From: Nocardia sp. NRRL S-836
GTDB lineage: Bacteria; Actinomycetota; Actinomycetes; Mycobacteriales; Pseudonocardiaceae
DNA: 64,000 nt
Reading direction: 5' to 3'
NCBI RefSeq assembly: GCF_001279525.1
Contig: NZ_LGDY01000147.1
Span: forward strand, 1-64,000
Positions 34,268 through 41,735 of the stretch are shown here, in pieces. The position numbers were made by a program, and so were the translations under genes. How positions within the stretch are numbered: position 1 is the stretch's first letter; the number at the start of each line of letters is the position of its first letter. Under the pieces are notes generated by a model. The model had not been told where the DNA came from, did not search any database, and saw only the letters and a program-made list of their open reading frames with translations.

Positions 34268-34888
34268 TCACTCGAAGCGGGCCGGGTCGCCCGCGCCGTA
34301 GCGGAGGATCTCGGCCTCACCGTCGGAGAAGTCGACGACCGTGGTGGGCGTGGTGCCGCACTCGCCGGAGTCGATCACCGCGTCCAGCACGTGGTCGAGC
34401 CGTTCCTTGATCTCCCAGCCCTGCACCAGCGGCTCGGCCTCGTCGGGCAGCAGCAGCGTGGACGTGAGCAGCGGCTCGCCCATCGCCTGCAACAGCGCCT
34501 GCGTCACCACGTGGTCCGGGATGCGCGCGCCGACGGTCTTCTTCTTCGCGTGCATCATCCGGCGCGGCACCTCCTTCGTGGCGGGCAGGATGAACGTGTA
34601 GCCGCCCGGCGTCGCCGCCTTGACCGCGCGGAACACCGCGTTGTCGACCTGCACGAACTGCCCGAGCTGCGCGAAGTTCTCGCACATCAGCGTGAAGTGG
34701 TGCTTGTCGTCGAGCTTGCGGATCGAGCGGATCCGGTCGATGCCGTCCTTGTTGCCCAGCCGGCAGCCCAGCGCGTAGCACGAGTCGGTCGGGTACGCGA
34801 TGAGGCCGTCCTCCTGCAGGATCCGCACGGCCTGGTCGATCGCGCGCTTCTGCGGGTTCTCCGGGTGGACGTCCAGGTACTTCGCCAT
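34268..34888 (-). CDS. L-threonylcarbamoyladenylate synthase-like protein, YciO type
   Basis: 206 residues from ATG 34888. The Sua5/YciO/YrdC fold fills the protein: AIDQAVRILQEDGLIAYPTD, SCYALGCRLGNKDGIDRIRS, HHFTLMCENFAQLGQFVQ and TPGGYTFILPATKEVPRRMM. KTVGARIPDHVVTQALLQ resembles YciO rather than TsaC/Sua5. It may make threonylcarbamoyl-AMP for the t6A37 tRNA modification, but YciO paralogues have lower or different activity and a canonical TsaC is expected elsewhere. Same strand as the alcohol dehydrogenase, which ends 20 bases upstream. Confidence 0.88.
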   Translation of the reverse strand: MAKYLDVHPENPQKRAIDQAVRILQEDGLIAYPTDSCYALGCRLGNKDGIDRIRSIRKLDDKHHFTLMCENFAQLGQFVQVDNAVFRAVKAATPGGYTFILPATKEVPRRMMHAKKKTVGARIPDHVVTQALLQAMGEPLLTSTLLLPDEAEPLVQGWEIKERLDHVLDAVIDSGECGTTPTTVVDFSDGEAEILRYGAGDPARFE

Positions 34889-34908
34889 GGCCGGTGAGCA
34901 TAGGCCGA

Positions 34909-36090
34909 TCAAGGTTTGAGCAGCACTTTGACCATGCCGTCGGCCTTCTTCTGGAACGTCTCGTAGGCCTTCGGGGCCTCCTGCAACGGCAGCCGGTGCG
35001 TGGCGAAGTCGTCCACGCCCAGCGGGTCGCCGTCGGTCAGCAACGGCAGGATCTCCGGCACCCAGCGCCACACGTTCGCCTGGCCCATGCGCAGCTGGAC
35101 CTGCTTGTCGAACATCGTGAGCATCGGCATCGGGTCGGCCATGCCGCCGTACACACCGGAGATGGAGATCGTGCCACCACGCCGCACGATCTCGATGGCC
35201 GTGTGCAGCGCCTTGAGCCGGTCCAGGCCCGCCTCGCGCATGAACTTCTGCGCCACGACGTCCGGGAGCAAACCGGTGAACTGCTGCGCGACCTTCGCGA
35301 CGGGGGCACCGTGCGCCTCCATGCCGACCGCGTCGATCACCGCGTCCGGCCCGCGGCCACCGGTGAGGTCCCTGACCACCTCGGCGATCCGCTTGCCCGC
35401 ACCGCGCAGGTCGATCGTCTCGACACCCCTCGCCTTGGCGCGCGCCAGGCGCTCCGGCACCAGGTCGATGCCGATCGCACGCACACCCCGGTGCATCGCG
35501 ACCCGGCACGCCATGTCGCCGATCGGCCCGAGCCCGAGCACCGCGACCGTGTCGCCCTCCCGCACACCCGCGTACTCGACGGCCTGCCAGGCGGTGGGCA
35601 GGACGTCCGACAGGTACACGAACCGGTCGTCCGACGGCCCCTCCGGCACCTTGATCGGCAGGCTGTTGCCGAACGGCACCCGCAGGTACTCGGCCTGCCC
35701 GCCGGGCACCTGGCCGTAGAGCTTCGTGTAGCCGAACAGGGCCGCGCCCGACCCGTACTCGCGCACCTGGGTCGTCTCGCACTGCGACTGCAGGCCCTGG
35801 TCGCACATGAAGCAGCTGTTGCACGAGACGTTGAACGGGATCACCACCCGGTCGCCGGGCTTGAGCTCGGTGACCTGCGCGCCGACCTCCTCGACGATGC
35901 CCATCGGCTCGTGCCCGAGGATGTCGCCCTCGGTGAGGAACGGCCCCAGCACCTCGTACAGGTGCAGGTCCGACCCGCAGATGCCGCTGGACGTGACCTT
36001 GATGATGACGTCCTCTGGTTCCTTGAGCGCCGGGTCGGGCACGCTGTCGACCCGGACGTCGCGTTTGCCGTGCCAAGTGACTGCCTTCAT
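34909..36090 (-). CDS. Zinc-dependent alcohol dehydrogenase, formaldehyde-dehydrogenase-like
   Basis: 393 residues. Catalytic zinc ligands lie in SSGICGSDLHLYE (Cys) and ILGHEPMGIVEEVG (His-Glu). Four Cys in CNSCFMCDQGLQSQC bind the structural zinc. The NAD-binding loop is AVLGLGPIGDMACRVAM, with an acidic residue in IGIDLVPERLARA that favours NAD. The C-terminal ISGVYGGMADPMPMLTMFDK segment matches the glutathione-independent formaldehyde-dehydrogenase-like subgroup. The physiological substrate is not clear. Divergent from the glutamyl-tRNA synthetase gene. Confidence 0.9.
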   Translation of the reverse strand: MKAVTWHGKRDVRVDSVPDPALKEPEDVIIKVTSSGICGSDLHLYEVLGPFLTEGDILGHEPMGIVEEVGAQVTELKPGDRVVIPFNVSCNSCFMCDQGLQSQCETTQVREYGSGAALFGYTKLYGQVPGGQAEYLRVPFGNSLPIKVPEGPSDDRFVYLSDVLPTAWQAVEYAGVREGDTVAVLGLGPIGDMACRVAMHRGVRAIGIDLVPERLARAKARGVETIDLRGAGKRIAEVVRDLTGGRGPDAVIDAVGMEAHGAPVAKVAQQFTGLLPDVVAQKFMREAGLDRLKALHTAIEIVRRGGTISISGVYGGMADPMPMLTMFDKQVQLRMGQANVWRWVPEILPLLTDGDPLGVDDFATHRLPLQEAPKAYETFQKKADGMVKVLLKP

Positions 36091-36167
36091 GCCCAGTGGC
36101 GTTCCCCGGTCGTCGGCATTGATAACCTGGGACGACTTTCTTTCCCCGGTTTTGGAGACCCTCAGCG

Positions 36168-37814
36168 ATGCTCGACCGTGCCGTCGTCGACGCCCTGTTC
36201 CCCTCGGACCTGCCCGAGCCGTCCTTCTGGGAGGAGCAGTACCCGCCCCGCGGGCTGGCGGAAGGCGCCAAGGTCACCCGGCTGGGCCCGTCGCCGACCG
36301 GTTTCCTGCACATCGGCGGCCTCTACGTCGGCATGATCGACCGCGACATCGCCTCCCACTCCGGCGGCGCCTACATCGTGCGCGTCGAGGACACCGACCA
36401 GGCCCGTGAGGTCCCCGGTGCCGTCGACCAGTTCAACCGCGCCTTCGCCTACTTCGGCATCCAGCCCGACGAGGCGGACGAGACGGGCGCCTACGGCCCG
36501 TACCACCAGTCGCAGCGCGAGCGGATCTACCTGACCTACGTGCGCGAGCTGCTGCGCGAGGACAAGGCGTACCTCTGCTTCGCCACGAAGGAAGAGCTGG
36601 CCGACATCACCGCCCGCCAGCAGGCGACGAAGCTCCCCACCGGCTACTACGGCCGCTGGGCCCTCTGGCGCGACAAGACCGCGGAGGACGTCCAGGCCGC
36701 ACTGGACGAGGGCCGCCCGTACGTCGTCCGCTTCCGCTCGCCGGGCAAGGCGGGGGAGCGCACCCGTTTCACCGACGCGATCCGCGGCGAGCTGGAGCAC
36801 GAGGCCAACCGCAACGACGTCGTCATCCTGAAGGCGTCCGACCAGTCGCCCCGCCTCCCCACCTACCACTTCGCCCACGCCGTCGACGACCACCTGATGC
36901 GAGTGAACCTGGTGATCCGCGGCGAGGAGTGGATCTCCTCGGTCCCCACCCACCTGCAGCTGTTCGACGCACTGGGCTTCGAGCGCGTCGAGTACGCCCA
37001 CATCGCGCCGCTGATGAAGCAGCAGGGCGGCTCCCGCCGCAAGCTCTCCAAGCGCAAGGACCCGGAAGCCTCCGTCGAGTACTTCATCGAGGCCGGCTTC
37101 CCGCCCGAGGCCGTCCGGTACTACCTGCGCGGCCTGGTGAACGCCCGCCTGGCCGAGACCCCGCTGCCGGAGGCCCTGGAGTCCCCCCTGTCCCTGGCCG
37201 AGTGCGGCGTGGCGGGCCCCCTGGTCGACCTGGTGAAGCTGGAGGACATCGCCGCCGACTACGTCGCCACGCTCTCCGGCGAGGAGATCGTCGACCGCAT
37301 CTCCACCTGGGCCGCCACCTACGACCCCGAACTGGTCGAGGTCCTGTCCTCCGCCCGCGAGGAGGCACTCGCGGCCCTGCAGGTCGAACGCGGCCCCGAG
37401 GTCGCGAACCCGCGCAAGGACCTCCGCAAGTGGTCCGACTTCCGCACCGCCTACGGCTTCTTCTTCCCCTCCCTCTTCGACCTGGTGACCGACCGCTCGG
37501 ACGAGCGCCTCGGCGGCCTCCTGCCCGAGCTGATCTCCGCGTTCGCCGCCGACTTCGCCGACAACTACGCCGACCTCGAAGACGGCCAGGAGTGGTTCGC
37601 CCAGATCCGCGAGCTCGCGGGCAAGCACGGCTTCGCGCCGAACCCCAAGGAGTACAAGAAGAACCCGGACGCCTACCCCGGCTCCATCAAGGAGGCGGCC
37701 CAGCTGATCCGCGTCAGCCTGACCGGTTCGACCCGCAGCCCGGACCTCCACGCCGTCGCCCGCACCCTGGGCAAGGACGAGGTGCTGCGCCGCGTCCGCG
37801 CACTGACCGCCTGA
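36168..37814 (+). CDS. gltX: Glutamyl-tRNA synthetase, atypical class (probable second copy)
   Basis: 548 residues, longer than the ~490 typical of actinobacterial GltX. It carries the class I HIGH motif (RLGPSPTGFLHIGGLY), VRVEDTDQAR, and a KMSKS motif as RRKLSKRKDPEASV. VNLVIRGEEWISSVPTHLQL and SVEYFIEAGFPPEAV resemble the longer GluRS type of clostridia. It should charge tRNA-Glu (or tRNA-Gln for amidation) in the cytoplasm. A -10-like GATAACCT lies ~35 bases before the start, and GGAGACC serves as ribosome-binding site. The genome probably holds a normal gltX elsewhere, which would make this a duplicate with special regulation or inhibitor resistance. Confidence 0.9.
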   Translation: MLDRAVVDALFPSDLPEPSFWEEQYPPRGLAEGAKVTRLGPSPTGFLHIGGLYVGMIDRDIASHSGGAYIVRVEDTDQAREVPGAVDQFNRAFAYFGIQPDEADETGAYGPYHQSQRERIYLTYVRELLREDKAYLCFATKEELADITARQQATKLPTGYYGRWALWRDKTAEDVQAALDEGRPYVVRFRSPGKAGERTRFTDAIRGELEHEANRNDVVILKASDQSPRLPTYHFAHAVDDHLMRVNLVIRGEEWISSVPTHLQLFDALGFERVEYAHIAPLMKQQGGSRRKLSKRKDPEASVEYFIEAGFPPEAVRYYLRGLVNARLAETPLPEALESPLSLAECGVAGPLVDLVKLEDIAADYVATLSGEEIVDRISTWAATYDPELVEVLSSAREEALAALQVERGPEVANPRKDLRKWSDFRTAYGFFFPSLFDLVTDRSDERLGGLLPELISAFAADFADNYADLEDGQEWFAQIRELAGKHGFAPNPKEYKKNPDAYPGSIKEAAQLIRVSLTGSTRSPDLHAVARTLGKDEVLRRVRALTA

Positions 37815-37897
37815 GCCCACTGCCCGGCTGAGCCTCACCGCTCGGCTGAGCCCAACCGACTGAGTCACCTCACGGCTGGCTCACCTCGGGCACTCAG

Positions 37898-37930
37898 GGC
37901 CCCCTGGTTCCCACGAACCGGGGGGCCTTT
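37898..37930 (+). terminator. Terminator after the glutamyl-tRNA synthetase gene
   Basis: GGCCCCCTGGTTC and GAACCGGGGGGCC pair over 13 bases (one G-T pair) around a CCAC loop, followed by TTTCG. Confidence 0.85.
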
Positions 37931-37970
37931 CGGCTGCCTGGACCACGAGACAGACAAGATCACGATCACC

Positions 37971-38036
37971 CCCGTCGAGCGCAGCGAGACGACCCTCCCT
38001 GACCTCAGGCTTTCCACACCCGTCGAGCGAAGCGAG
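37971..38036 (+). repeat. 18-base direct repeat pair
   Basis: CCCGTCGAGCGCAGCGAG at 37971-37988 and CCCGTCGAGCGAAGCGAG at 38019-38036 differ at one base and are 48 bases apart. CGAGCG(A/C)AGCGAG is itself partly palindromic, a word that often occurs in actinomycete intergenic repeats. Confidence 0.7.
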
Positions 38037-38095
38037 GCGTATCTACCTTCCCTCGATCGGTAGCGGTATCAAGGCCCTCGACCTGCGATTGGGGC

Positions 38096-38158
38096 TTGAC
38101 TTTGAGGGCGGGGCGATATCCTGGTAGGGATCGGCCGGGCTCCTTATGCCCGGCTTTT
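38096..38158 (+). promoter_or_regulatory. Promoter-like boxes followed directly by a hairpin terminator
   Basis: TTGACT (38096) and TATCCT (38117) have a 15-base spacer. A start site near 38129 would be followed almost at once by the stem GCCGGGC/GCCCGGC (38134-38154) and TTTT. This would give only a ~30-base RNA, or act as an attenuator for transcription into the repeat region. Confidence 0.35.
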
Positions 38159-38233
38159 GAAGGCCGACTCATCGCCCCCGATCGTCGCGAAGCGGCGATG
38201 AACCCCGAACGTCGTCCCTGCCTGACCAACCCC

Positions 38234-38405
38234 GGTGTCAAGGTGATCGCCGCGTTGCCTGCCCGGCCATGGTGTCAAGGTGATCGCCCACGGACGCAAC
38301 TCAACCCCGGTGCCAAGGCGACACAAAAACGGACCCAACCCGCCCCCAGGCGACAGACCACCGGACCCAGCCCCGCACCCAACGGGACCCCGCCCCAGGC
38401 GACAC
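38234..38405 (+). repeat. Degenerate repeat cluster
   Basis: GGTGTCAAGGTGATCGCC occurs twice without a mismatch (38234-38251 and 38271-38288). GGTGCCAAGGCGACAC (38309) and the shorter CCAGGCGACAG (38346) and CCCCAGGCGACACG (~38393) are related forms. Spacing of the shared AGG is 37, 38, 32 and 49 bases. The later copies are each followed by an A-rich or ACC-rich stretch and CGGAC. Confidence 0.6.
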
Positions 38406-38439
38406 GCAAACGGACGAACCTGGTTCCGGAACAAACTCG

Positions 38440-38453
38440 TGAGAGCGTTCCCA
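38440..38453. promoter_or_regulatory. CebR-like operator before the GH3 gene
   Basis: TGAGAGCGTTCCCA matches 12 of 14 bases of TGGGAGCGCTCCCA, the operator of CebR/CelR LacI-family repressors that control cellulose and cello-oligosaccharide genes in actinomycetes. It ends 37 bases before ATG 38491, right next to a TTGACG box. Confidence 0.55.
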
Positions 38454-38490
38454 TTGACGCAGACGTAACACAAAGTTGAGGATCGGCGGC

Positions 38491-41091
38491 ATGCATTGGA
38501 GAAGCACTCTCGCCGCAGTGCTGGGGCTGACGCTCGCAGCCGGCGCGACATCGGCGGCCGCGGCGCCGGAAGCGCAGCACGGACCGAACCAACCGGTCAT
38601 CGGGCAGCCCCGCACGGAGCACGGGTGTGCCCGCATCGAGAAGTCCCTGCCCACGTTGAAGGACTGGCCGAAGGTCGAGAGCCAGCTCAAGGGTGACCGC
38701 AAGGACGAGGCGAGGATCAAGGCGATCCTCAGGGACATGACGCTGGCCGAGAAGGTCGGCCAGATGACGCAGCCGGAGATCGCCGCGATCACGGCGGACG
38801 ACGTCAGGACGTACGGGTTCGGCTCCGTGCTCAACGGTGGCGGCAGCTGGCCCGGCGCGAACAAGAAGGCCACGCCGCAGGACTGGCTGAAGCTGGCCGA
38901 CGCCTACTGGGAGGCGTCGAAGCAGTCGCGCACCAAGATCCCCGTCATTTGGGGCATCGACGCGGTGCACGGCAACAACAACGTCTACGGCGCGACGGTC
39001 TTCCCGCACAACATCGGTCTCGGCGCCGCGCACGACCCGTGCCTCATCCGCGACATCAACGAGGCCACGGCCGAGCAGATCCGCGCGACGGGTCAGGACT
39101 GGGCCTTCTCGCCGACGCTCGCGGTCGTCGAGGACGACCGGTGGGGGCGCACCTACGAGGGCTTCTCCGAGGACCCGCGGATCACCCGCGCGTACGGCTT
39201 CGAGGCCATCAAGGGCTTGCAGGACAACGCGAAGAAGCGCATCGGCGAGGACGGCGTGATCGCCACCGCCAAGCACTTCATCGGTGACGGCGGCACGGCC
39301 GGCGGCAAGGACCAGGGCGTCAACCCGTCGACCGAGCAGAAGATGATTAACGTGCACGGGCAGGGCTACTACGGTGCCTTGGCCGCGGGTGCGCAGACGG
39401 TGATGATCTCGTTCAACAGCTGGACGAACGACGTCATCAACGAGGGCAAGGTGCACGGCAGCAAGTACGTGCAGACCGGCATCCTCAAGGAGAAGATGGG
39501 CTTCGACGGCCTGCTCGTCTCCGACTGGAACGGCATCGGCCAGGTCACCGGCTGCACGAACGCCAGCTGCCCGCAGGCGATCAACGCCGGCATGGACGTC
39601 ATCATGGTGCCCAACGACTGGAAGGCGTTCATCACCAACACGATCGCCCAGGTCGAGTCCGGCCAGATCCCGATGGCGCGCATCGACGACGCCGTCACCC
39701 GCATCCTGCGCGTCAAGCTGCGCGCCGGCACGTTCGACGCCCCCAAGCCCTCGCAGCGCGAGCACGCGGGTGAGCAGAAGGCGCTGCTGCACAAGGAGCT
39801 CGCCCGCGAGGCCGTGCGCGAGTCCGCGGTGCTGTTGAAGAACGACAAGCGCGTGCTGCCGATCTCCAAGCGCAGCAAGGTCCTCGTCGTCGGCAAGAGC
39901 GCGGACAACATCGGCAACCAGACCGGCGGCTGGACGCTGTCCTGGCAGGGCACCGGCAACACCAACGCCGACTTCCCCAACGCCACCAGCATCCTCAAGG
40001 GCATCCAGGACACCCTGGGCGCGGCCAACGTGACCTTCGCCGAGACCGCGGACAACGTGGACCCGAGCCAGTTCGACGCCGTCATCGCCGTCATCGGCGA
40101 GACCCCGTACGCGGAGGGCGTCGGCGACCTCGGCAAGCGCTCGTTCGAGGCCGCGCGCCTGCACCCGCAGGACCTCGCCGTGCTGGACAAGGTGTCCGGC
40201 AAGGGCAAGCCGGTCATCACCGTCTACGTCGGCGGCCGTGCGCTGTACATGAACAAGGAGATCAACCGCTCCGACGCGTTCGTGGCCGCGTGGCTGCCCG
40301 GCACCGAGGGCCAGGGCATCGCGGACCTGCTGATCCGGGGTCGCCACAACGGGTTCAGCGGCACGCTGTCCTACTCGTGGCCGAGCGCGGCCTGCCCGCC
40401 GCAGCCGGGCGAGCCGGCCCAGACGCCGCTGTTCAAGCTCGGCTACGGCCTGCGCGACTGGCAGACCGGCAACGTCGGCAAGCTCGACGAGTCGAGCCCC
40501 GGCGCCCTGTGCTCCGGTGGCGGCGGCGGCACGGCGACCGAGGACCTGGAGGTCTTCAACCGCGCCGACATCGCGCCGTACAAGAGCATGATCGGCTCGG
40601 CGGAGAACTGGGGCGGCACCGAGATCGGTCCCGACGGCCAGGCCGCGCACGCCGAGATCAACGTCGTGCAGTCCGACGTCAACGTCCAGCAGGACGCGCT
40701 CAAGACCACGTGGACCGGCACCGGCCCCGCGCAGGTGTACCTGCAGAGCCCGGCGGTCGCTGACCTGCGCGGCTACGGCAACGCCAACGCGGCCGTGCAG
40801 TTCGACGTGATCGTGCACCAGGCCCCGGCCAACCGCACGGTCATCAGCACGCACTGCGTGTACCCGTGCCTGGCGGAGTTCGACGCCACGCAGGCGTTCC
40901 GCGGTCTCCCCATCGGGCAGAAGGCGACCGTCAAGATCCCGGTCTCCTGCTTCTCCGACAGGGGGCTGGACCTGGAGAACGTCAACACGCCGTTCCTGGT
41001 CTACACCGACGGTGCGTTCCAGGCGTCGTTCGCGAACGTGCGGTGGGTGCCCAAGGCGGGCGCTGATCCCGACGCGCTTTCCTGCACGTAG
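38491..41091 (+). CDS. Secreted GH3-family beta-glucosidase / exo-glucanase
   Basis: 866 residues from ATG 38491 (a TTG 15 bases upstream is open but unlikely). A Sec signal peptide (RSTLAAVLGLTLAAGATSAA) is followed by the GH3 barrel: MTLAEKVGQMTQPEI, IPVIWGIDAVHGNNNVYGAT, HFIGDGGTAGGKDQG and the nucleophile Asp in GFDGLLVSDWNGIG. The second alpha/beta sandwich domain contains GGWTLSWQGTGN and EGVGDLGKRS. After a Gly-rich linker (SGGGGGTATE) comes a ~170-residue ExoP-like galactose-binding-fold domain. It probably removes glucose from beta-glucan or cello-oligosaccharides outside the cell; the CebR-like box at 38440 supports this. Confidence 0.93.
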   Translation: MHWRSTLAAVLGLTLAAGATSAAAAPEAQHGPNQPVIGQPRTEHGCARIEKSLPTLKDWPKVESQLKGDRKDEARIKAILRDMTLAEKVGQMTQPEIAAITADDVRTYGFGSVLNGGGSWPGANKKATPQDWLKLADAYWEASKQSRTKIPVIWGIDAVHGNNNVYGATVFPHNIGLGAAHDPCLIRDINEATAEQIRATGQDWAFSPTLAVVEDDRWGRTYEGFSEDPRITRAYGFEAIKGLQDNAKKRIGEDGVIATAKHFIGDGGTAGGKDQGVNPSTEQKMINVHGQGYYGALAAGAQTVMISFNSWTNDVINEGKVHGSKYVQTGILKEKMGFDGLLVSDWNGIGQVTGCTNASCPQAINAGMDVIMVPNDWKAFITNTIAQVESGQIPMARIDDAVTRILRVKLRAGTFDAPKPSQREHAGEQKALLHKELAREAVRESAVLLKNDKRVLPISKRSKVLVVGKSADNIGNQTGGWTLSWQGTGNTNADFPNATSILKGIQDTLGAANVTFAETADNVDPSQFDAVIAVIGETPYAEGVGDLGKRSFEAARLHPQDLAVLDKVSGKGKPVITVYVGGRALYMNKEINRSDAFVAAWLPGTEGQGIADLLIRGRHNGFSGTLSYSWPSAACPPQPGEPAQTPLFKLGYGLRDWQTGNVGKLDESSPGALCSGGGGGTATEDLEVFNRADIAPYKSMIGSAENWGGTEIGPDGQAAHAEINVVQSDVNVQQDALKTTWTGTGPAQVYLQSPAVADLRGYGNANAAVQFDVIVHQAPANRTVISTHCVYPCLAEFDATQAFRGLPIGQKATVKIPVSCFSDRGLDLENVNTPFLVYTDGAFQASFANVRWVPKAGADPDALSCT

Positions 41092-41126
41092 CCGTCCCGA
41101 CGTATGAACGACGTGCCCGGCCGGGC

Positions 41127-41735
41127 CTACCGGTCGGGCACGTCGACGTTCACGGGTTCGCCCCTGATCGCGGTGACCGCACCGCCGGTCTGCGCGGCGA
41201 GCCAGACGTCGAAGCCGTCCGGGTCCTTCGTGAGAACGGTGAACGTGACGTCACGGCCGTACTCGGCGTCCGCGACGTGGTACCCGGCCGCGCGCAACGC
41301 GTTCTCCAGCTTGCCCGCCTGGTCGTGGTCGGCGGCCAGGACCACGGTCTCGTGCCGTTCGCGGGTCAACGTGCCCACCGCGTCGACGGCCTCCGACACG
41401 GCCCGCCCGTACGCGCGGACCAGGCCACCGGCGCCCAGCTTGATCCCGCCGTAGTAGCGGGTGACCACGACGGCGATGTCCACGAGGTCCCGCCGCGTCA
41501 GCACCTCCAGCATCGGCACCCCGGCGGTGCCGGCGGGTTCACCGTCGTCGGAGGACCGCTGGGTGTCGAGGGTCCGGAACGCCGTGCAGTTGTGCGTGGC
41601 CTGCCAGTGCTCCTTGCGCACGCGGGCGAAGAACTCGGACGCTTCCTGGTCGGAGGCGACGCGGGCGACGTGGCACAGGAACCGCGACCGCTGGATCTCG
41701 ATCTCGTGCGTGCCGTCCCGCCTGATCACCTTCAC
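41127..41735 (-). CDS. YigZ/IMPACT-family protein (UPF0029)
   Basis: 202 residues from GTG 41735. The start (HEIEIQRSRFLCHVARVASD), ATHNCTAFRTLDTQRSSDDG followed by EPAGTAGVPML, and DIAVVVTRYYGGIKLGAGGL are the hallmarks of the YigZ/IMPACT N-terminal fold. A short ferredoxin-like C-terminal domain follows. The bacterial members are conserved but without a settled role; the eukaryotic one affects translation control. The start overlaps the stop of the DNA ligase gene, so it is co-transcribed with it. Confidence 0.92.
   Translation of the reverse strand: MKVIRRDGTHEIEIQRSRFLCHVARVASDQEASEFFARVRKEHWQATHNCTAFRTLDTQRSSDDGEPAGTAGVPMLEVLTRRDLVDIAVVVTRYYGGIKLGAGGLVRAYGRAVSEAVDAVGTLTRERHETVVLAADHDQAGKLENALRAAGYHVADAEYGRDVTFTVLTKDPDGFDVWLAAQTGGAVTAIRGEPVNVDVPDR

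Larger units (their letters stand above)
37815..38490. other. Repeat-rich non-coding stretch between gltX-like and GH3 genes
   Basis: About 680 bases without a credible gene. In order it holds the gltX terminator, an 18-base direct repeat (37971, 38019), a possible promoter followed at once by a terminator (38096-38158), five degenerate copies of a GGTGTCAAGGTGATCGCC-like unit (38234-38405), and a CebR-like box (38440) before the GH3 start. Open frames on both strands here are translations of the repeats. Confidence 0.6.

Noticed and set aside
38234..38405. CRISPR array
   Set aside because: Only two perfect repeats of 18 bases, other copies decayed, spacing uneven (32-49) and no cas genes.
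38144..38873. Minus-strand open frames in the repeat region, one encoding repeated CRLG(R/T)G-type stretches
   Set aside because: They are translations of the degenerate intergenic repeats, have no ribosome-binding site and extend into the GH3 gene.
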